Source: Ilumatobacteraceae bacterium
Lineage (GTDB): Bacteria; Actinomycetota; Acidimicrobiia; Acidimicrobiales; Ilumatobacteraceae
NCBI GenBank assembly: GCA_016463105.1
Contig: JAEMRY010000022.1
Location: forward strand, 1-19,430
Direction: 5' to 3'
Length of the DNA: 19,430 nt
Both the position numbers and the translations under genes were made by a program. Each line of letters opens with the position of its first letter. The stretch's first letter is position 1. Under the pieces are notes generated by a model. That model saw nothing but the letters and a program-made list of their open reading frames with translations, did no database searches and was not told where the DNA came from. Shown here piece by piece: positions 15,629-19,430 of this stretch.

Positions 15629-16464
15629 TGAATACTGCAACACACACGTCGACACACACGATGATTAGCGAAAAAGATCTGCACACAACAACGATGCGAA
15701 GTGCTGGTGAACTAATCAAGCGAAGTTTAATTAATACTCGGCGACTACCTTCGGCATTCTTTCCAACATTGGCGATGCCGATTTTTAATATGGTTTCGTT
15801 CTCTGGCACATTCTTTGCACTGACGAAACTGCCAAACTTTCCAACTGACAGATCAGTGAACTGGTTTATGCCACTCGGGCTAGCAATGGGTTCTGCTTTT
15901 AGCGGAGTCGGTCTGGGCTTCTCGTTAATCCGTGATTTAGAAAACGGTTTCTATGATCGCTTGCGAATGTCGCCGACATCGCGCGTCTCACTAATTGTTG
16001 GTCCTGTACTTGCAACATGGATTCGCGTGACTCTAGTTTCAGTGGTTGTTTTTATTGCAGGCTTTTTACTTGGTGCAAGACCAACTGCTGGATTGCTGAG
16101 TTATGTCTGTTCACTTGCTGCTGCACTTGGTATCTCAACAATCGGTGCAGGTTGGGGGCTGGGTCTCGGCTATCGGTTTCAAGACATGCGTGGCGCTGCG
16201 ATCATGCAACTTTCAATTTTTTTAACGATGTTTATGTCAACTGCACAAGTGCCTTTAAACGTGATGACCGGGTGGTTGCACACTGTCGCCCGACTTAACC
16301 CGATCACAAATATTTTTCGCCTATCTCGATCAGGCTGGGTAAACCAGACTGATCCGGGATATATGAGCTGGTCAAATGCCTATGGTGGTTTGTTGGCTAT
16401 CGGCGTACTCAGCGTTCTTAGTCTTATTTTTGCCTTACAGAGCCTAAAGAATATAGATAACTAG
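15628..16464 (+). CDS. ABC-2 type transporter permease, DrrB-like (second of two)
   Basis: Second membrane subunit of the same exporter; 278 residues with about six transmembrane segments. It carries DLENGFYDRLRMSPTSR in the first cytoplasmic loop and NPITNIFRLSRSGW near the end, matching the first permease motif for motif while differing widely elsewhere. A hydrophilic His/Thr-rich N-terminus (MNTATHTSTHT) precedes the first helix. The ATG shares its A with the preceding TGA stop (TGATG), so translation is probably coupled. A hairpin lies 14 bases after the stop, closing the ABC operon before the small-subunit gene. Confidence 0.9.
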   Translation: MNTATHTSTHTMISEKDLHTTTMRSAGELIKRSLINTRRLPSAFFPTLAMPIFNMVSFSGTFFALTKLPNFPTDRSVNWFMPLGLAMGSAFSGVGLGFSLIRDLENGFYDRLRMSPTSRVSLIVGPVLATWIRVTLVSVVVFIAGFLLGARPTAGLLSYVCSLAAALGISTIGAGWGLGLGYRFQDMRGAAIMQLSIFLTMFMSTAQVPLNVMTGWLHTVARLNPITNIFRLSRSGWVNQTDPGYMSWSNAYGGLLAIGVLSVLSLIFALQSLKNIDN

Positions 16465-16478
16465 CATAATTTGTATGC

Positions 16479-16499
16479 TCGTGCCCGTTCGGGGCATGA
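16479..16499 (+). terminator. Hairpin between ABC operon and small-subunit gene, possible terminator
   Basis: TCGTGCCC (16479-16486) pairs with GGGCATGA (16492-16499), giving eight pairs of which one is G-U, around a GTTCG loop. It sits 14 bases after the permease stop. No T-run follows, so it is a weak or actinobacterial-style terminator at best; an mRNA-processing or stability role is also possible. Confidence 0.4.
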
Positions 16500-16515
16500 T
16501 TAGCCACGGGTAATC

Positions 16516-16535
16516 GTTCGGCAATATTGTTGAAC
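16516..16535 (+). promoter_or_regulatory. 20-bp dyad, operator-like, just upstream of the small-subunit gene
   Basis: The site reads GTTC-gg-CAAT / ATTG-tt-GAAC, symmetric about 16525.5 with 8 of 10 position pairs complementary. The centre CAATATTG is a perfect palindrome, so there is no loop and a DNA-binding site is more likely than an RNA hairpin. TATTGT (16525-16530), inside the right half, could serve as a -10 box, in which case a bound protein would block transcription. It ends 7 bases before the GGGGG ribosome-binding site. Found by eye; no regulator gene is in the window. Confidence 0.4.
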
Positions 16536-16553
16536 CGAATTTGGGGGCTGATG

Positions 16554-17012
16554 ATGAAGGTTTCAATCACGGTTAACGGCAAAAAACAAGATGGCGATGT
16601 TGAGCCAAGAACTTTGCTGGTGCATTACATTCGCGAATCACTTGGGCTCACAGGCACAAATGTCGGTTGCGATACTTCAAGTTGTGGCGCTTGCACAATT
16701 CATCTTGATGGTGAAGCAGTCAAGAGTTGCACCATGCTCGCGGTGCAAGCCGACGGATCAAACGTCACAACAATTGAAGGCTTGGCCAAAGATGGTGTGA
16801 TGCATCCAATGCAAACAGCATTCATGGAGAACCACGGTCTGCAGTGTGGCTATTGCACACCTGGAATGGTGATGGCTGCAATTGGTTTGCTAAACGAAAA
16901 CCCCAAACCAACTGAAGAAGAAGTTCGTATGGGTCTAGAAGGCAACCTTTGTCGTTGCACTGGTTATCACAACATTGTTAAATCAGTGCTCGCTGCCGCG
17001 AGCGCAAAGTAA
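16554..17012 (+). CDS. Molybdenum hydroxylase small subunit, 2x[2Fe-2S] (CoxS-like)
   Basis: Iron-sulfur subunit that passes electrons from the molybdenum centre to FAD. It is 152 residues from the chosen start. The N-terminal plant-type cluster has C39, C44, C47 and C59 (GCDTSSCGACTIHLDG then SC). The C-terminal cluster has C98, C101, C133 and C135 (CGYCTPGM and NLCRCTGYHNI). GGGGG at 16543-16547 gives a 6-base spacing to the ATG at 16554, preferred over the adjacent ATG at 16551. A TTG at 16527 in the same frame would add nine residues unlike the family. It is followed by the second large subunit after 11 bases. The order small-large-medium is the form II arrangement; form I CO dehydrogenase is medium-small-large. 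Confidence 0.93.
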   Translation: MKVSITVNGKKQDGDVEPRTLLVHYIRESLGLTGTNVGCDTSSCGACTIHLDGEAVKSCTMLAVQADGSNVTTIEGLAKDGVMHPMQTAFMENHGLQCGYCTPGMVMAAIGLLNENPKPTEEEVRMGLEGNLCRCTGYHNIVKSVLAAASAK

Positions 17013-17023
17013 AGGGGTCGGTT

Positions 17024-19417
17024 ATGACAATCACAGAGAACAAGCCAACCACAATCATCGGCACAAGGTTGTTGCGTCGTGAAGATCCCCCACTACTAAC
17101 TGGCGAAGCGAAGTTCACAAACGACTTAAATATTCCGGGTGCACTGCACTTGTCAGTTTTGCGTTCACCATATGCGCACGCAAAAATTAAATCAATAAAT
17201 GTTGCTGCGGCATTAAAAATTGCTGGTGTTGTTGCTATTTACACGGGCAAAGATTTACAAACATCATGGGCTGCACCAATGCCTTGCGCATGGCCGGTGA
17301 CCACTGACATGAAGAACCCTGCTCATTATCCACTTGCGATTGACAAAGTTTGTTATGTCGGTGACGGAGTGGCTGCTGTGCTGGCCATAAACGAAGTTGC
17401 TTCGCGTGATGCACTCGACGCAATTGACGTGCAATACGAACCGCTCAAGGTTGTCGTTGATCTTGAAGACTCGCTGAGCGATAAGAATATTATTCACACA
17501 GATCTCGGCACCAACAAGAGTTACACCTGGCCACTATTAGTAGAAGAAACTCCTGGTTGTGTAGAAGAAGCATTCAAAAAAGCCAAATACAAAGTCAAAG
17601 AGCGATATGTTCAGCAAAGATTGATCCCCATGGCGATGGAGCCACGTGCAATCGTTGCAGTGCCACAGCCATTTGGCGGAGATATCACTCTTTATTCATC
17701 CACACAAATTCCACACATCTTAAAAGTGATGACTGCGCTCACGCTTGGTATTCCTGAGCAGCAGGTACGCGTTGTCGCACCAAGTGTGGGTGGTGGCTTT
17801 GGTTCAAAACTTGATGTCTACGCCGAAGAATTGTTGTGCATGGCACTCGCCCGCAAACACAATGCCCCAGTGCGTTGGGTTGAAGAGCGAACTGAAAATA
17901 CGCAGGCGACGATTCAAGGTCGTGGACAAATTCAGCACGTTGAATTAGCCGCAGATGAGAACGGCAAAATCACGGCAGTTCGCGTACGGATTATCGGCGA
18001 CATGGGTGCATATTTGCAACTCGTCACACCAGGTGTGCCAATACTTGGTGCGTTTTTGTATGCCGGCGTTTACGACATCCCAAAGGCTTACGACTTCAGT
18101 TGCACTTCGGTGTTTACGAACTTGACACCAACTGATGCTTATCGTGGCGCTGGCCGACCAGAAGCCACATACGCAATCGAAATGGCGATAGAGGCTCTCG
18201 CGCGCGCGATGAAAATCGATTCGTTTGAATTGCGCAAACGCAACTACATCAAAAAAGAACAGTTTCCGTATACGGCATTCAGTGGCCTGACTTACGACTC
18301 AGGTGATCACCTACTTGCTGCCGAAAAAGCAGCACAGATGACCGACCTAGCGGGTGTTCGTGCGCAACAGAAAAAGCAAAACGTGCCTGGCGCAACAAAA
18401 TTGCTTGGCGTTGGCATGAGTTCATATTTTGAAATGTGCGGTCTCGCACCTTCGCGAGTTCTGGCTTCGCTTAACTACTCAGCGGGTGGCTGGGAAGCCG
18501 CAACTGTGCGTGTGTTGCCAACGAACAAAGTTCAAGTTATAACGGGCACATCTCCACACGGTCAAGGACACGAAACTTCGTGGGCAATGATCGCCGCAGA
18601 AAAACTGGGTGTTGCCCCTGAAGATGTGGACGTGTTGCACAGCGACACGGCGATTTCTGCACTGGGTCTTGACACATACGGTTCGCGAAGCTTGCCTGTG
18701 GGTGGCGTTGCAATCGCACTCGCCTGCGACAAGGTGATTGAAAAAGCAAAACTGATTGCAGCCCACCAACTTGAGTGCTCTGCTGACGATTTGCAATTCG
18801 TAAACGGCACATTCAGCGTCAAGGGTTCACCAGATCGCGCTCTGCCGCTGGCAGCAATTGCATTTGGTGCATTCACCGCACACAACTTGCCAGATGGATG
18901 CGAACCAAACCTTGAAGCGCAAGTTTCATACGACCCACCAAACTTCTCGTGGCCATTTGGCACGCACATGTGCGTAGTTGAAGTCGACACAGAAACAGGT
19001 GCGGTCAAGATTCTTAAATACATCGCGGTTGACGATTGCGGCAATCAAATAAATCCGTTGATTGTTGAAGGTCAGGTGCATGGCGGAGTGGTTCAAGGTA
19101 TTGCTCAAGCACTATTTGAAGAAGCCGTCTACGACAGTGACGGCAACCTGAAGACATCGACGCTTGCCGAGTATCTCGTGCCTGCTGCATGCGACGTACC
19201 GCCAATTACGACGGGTCACACGATTACACCATCACCAACAAATCAACTTGGCGTTAAAGGCATCGGCGAGGCGGGCACGATCGGTGCAGCACCAACTGTG
19301 ATGACCGCGATTATTGATGCGCTTTCGGGCCTTGGCGTAACAACTATGGCGATGCCAGCGTCGCCACAAACAGTATGGAAAACAATTAACGAAGCAACTC
19401 GTGGAGGTAAGAAATGA
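17024..19417 (+). CDS. Xanthine dehydrogenase/CO dehydrogenase family molybdopterin-binding large subunit (form II CoxL-like), copy 2
   Basis: Catalytic molybdenum subunit of the complete small-large-medium set; 797 residues. It opens GTRLLRREDPPLLTGEAKFT. Cofactor motifs are GGGFGSK (256-262), SPHGQGH and GSRSLPVGG. The active-site loop AYRGAGR (372-378) is form II, so carbon monoxide is not the expected main substrate. The catalytic Glu is E749 in GIGEAGTIG. The start ATG has GGGG 6 bases upstream, and the stop overlaps the next start (ATGA). It shares family motifs with the upstream copy but diverges across most of its length and is 35 residues longer, so this is an old paralogue or separate acquisition and not a recent duplication. 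The substrate is unknown; purines, N-heterocycles, aldehydes and aromatic thioesters are handled by relatives. Confidence 0.93.
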   Translation: MTITENKPTTIIGTRLLRREDPPLLTGEAKFTNDLNIPGALHLSVLRSPYAHAKIKSINVAAALKIAGVVAIYTGKDLQTSWAAPMPCAWPVTTDMKNPAHYPLAIDKVCYVGDGVAAVLAINEVASRDALDAIDVQYEPLKVVVDLEDSLSDKNIIHTDLGTNKSYTWPLLVEETPGCVEEAFKKAKYKVKERYVQQRLIPMAMEPRAIVAVPQPFGGDITLYSSTQIPHILKVMTALTLGIPEQQVRVVAPSVGGGFGSKLDVYAEELLCMALARKHNAPVRWVEERTENTQATIQGRGQIQHVELAADENGKITAVRVRIIGDMGAYLQLVTPGVPILGAFLYAGVYDIPKAYDFSCTSVFTNLTPTDAYRGAGRPEATYAIEMAIEALARAMKIDSFELRKRNYIKKEQFPYTAFSGLTYDSGDHLLAAEKAAQMTDLAGVRAQQKKQNVPGATKLLGVGMSSYFEMCGLAPSRVLASLNYSAGGWEAATVRVLPTNKVQVITGTSPHGQGHETSWAMIAAEKLGVAPEDVDVLHSDTAISALGLDTYGSRSLPVGGVAIALACDKVIEKAKLIAAHQLECSADDLQFVNGTFSVKGSPDRALPLAAIAFGAFTAHNLPDGCEPNLEAQVSYDPPNFSWPFGTHMCVVEVDTETGAVKILKYIAVDDCGNQINPLIVEGQVHGGVVQGIAQALFEEAVYDSDGNLKTSTLAEYLVPAACDVPPITTGHTITPSPTNQLGVKGIGEAGTIGAAPTVMTAIIDALSGLGVTTMAMPASPQTVWKTINEATRGGKK

Positions 19418-19430
19418 TTCCTGCAGCATT
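19414..19430 (+). CDS. Molybdenum hydroxylase FAD-binding medium subunit (CoxM-like), 5' fragment
   Basis: Only five full codons are in the window: MIPAA, with a sixth beginning TT. The ATG overlaps the large-subunit stop (ATGA), and GGAGG (19403-19407) lies 6 bases upstream, an excellent ribosome-binding site. CoxM/FAD-subunit proteins commonly begin MIPA-F-Y, and the medium subunit is the expected third gene in a form II set. The call rests on start, overlap and order rather than on domain content, since the FAD-binding region lies beyond the edge. Confidence 0.65.

Noticed and set aside
16465..16553. Riboswitch (for example molybdenum-cofactor type) before the small-subunit gene
   Set aside because: The gap is under 90 bases and holds one simple hairpin and a DNA-like dyad, too little for the known molybdenum-cofactor RNA motif.
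11472..19417. Recent tandem duplication or assembly artefact giving two large-subunit genes
   Set aside because: The two proteins share family motifs but differ through most of their length and by 35 residues, and I see no long identical DNA stretches.
1..19430. CRISPR array, insertion sequence, integrase or attachment site
   Set aside because: No regularly spaced repeats, transposase-like proteins or flanking direct repeats were seen; genes fill nearly the whole window with gaps mostly under 120 bases.

Overview
The window looks like chromosomal DNA of a bacterium of the phylum Actinomycetota with moderate GC. Three things point there. A divergent mini-gene at the left edge encodes the tiny, very basic ribosomal protein bS22 (AURKAIP1/COX24 family), which is typical of actinobacteria. 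The gene set tRNA-Gln / glmU / prs / rplY / pth / mfd / mazG / eno / ftsB matches the conserved actinobacterial neighbourhood, seen for example around Rv1014c-Rv1024 of Mycobacterium tuberculosis. The Prs and L25 proteins also read as actinobacterial. The moderate GC and the aerobic molybdenum hydroxylases would suit a freshwater or marine lineage such as Acidimicrobiia, but that finer placement is a guess.

Region 1 (1-11427) is housekeeping. After the minus-strand bS22 gene (1-89, cut by the window edge) come tRNA-Gln(TTG) and a strong hairpin. Then follows a tightly packed plus-strand series: glmU (UDP-GlcNAc supply), prs (PRPP), rplY (L25/CTC), pth (peptidyl-tRNA hydrolase), mfd (transcription-repair coupling), a PpiC-type lipoprotein foldase, a YabN-type methylase/MazG fusion, eno (glycolysis) and an FtsB/DivIC-like division protein. 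Gaps are mostly under 30 bases and glmU/prs overlap as ATGA. The main oddity is GlmU: it ends before the acetyltransferase active site, so it looks like a uridylyltransferase with only a stub of the left-handed beta-helix.

Region 2 (11428-19430) is an accessory metabolic locus. It holds two different large (molybdopterin) subunits of the xanthine dehydrogenase / CO dehydrogenase family, at 11472-13760 and 17024-19417. Between them are a DrrA-type ABC ATPase, two ABC-2 permeases and the 2[2Fe-2S] small subunit. The first codons of an FAD medium subunit (MIPAA...) appear at the right edge. Both large subunits carry AYRGAGR, the form II active-site loop, rather than the AYXCSFR of genuine CO dehydrogenase. 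The gene order small-large-medium is also the form II order. The substrate is therefore unknown.

The locus probably has at least three transcription inputs: a strong Shine-Dalgarno site before the first large subunit, a possible leaderless promoter before the ABC operon, and a hairpin plus a 20-bp dyad just before the small subunit. The working picture is an oxidoreductase system in which two catalytic subunits may share one electron-transfer module, linked by position to an exporter. That functional link is inferred from gene order only.
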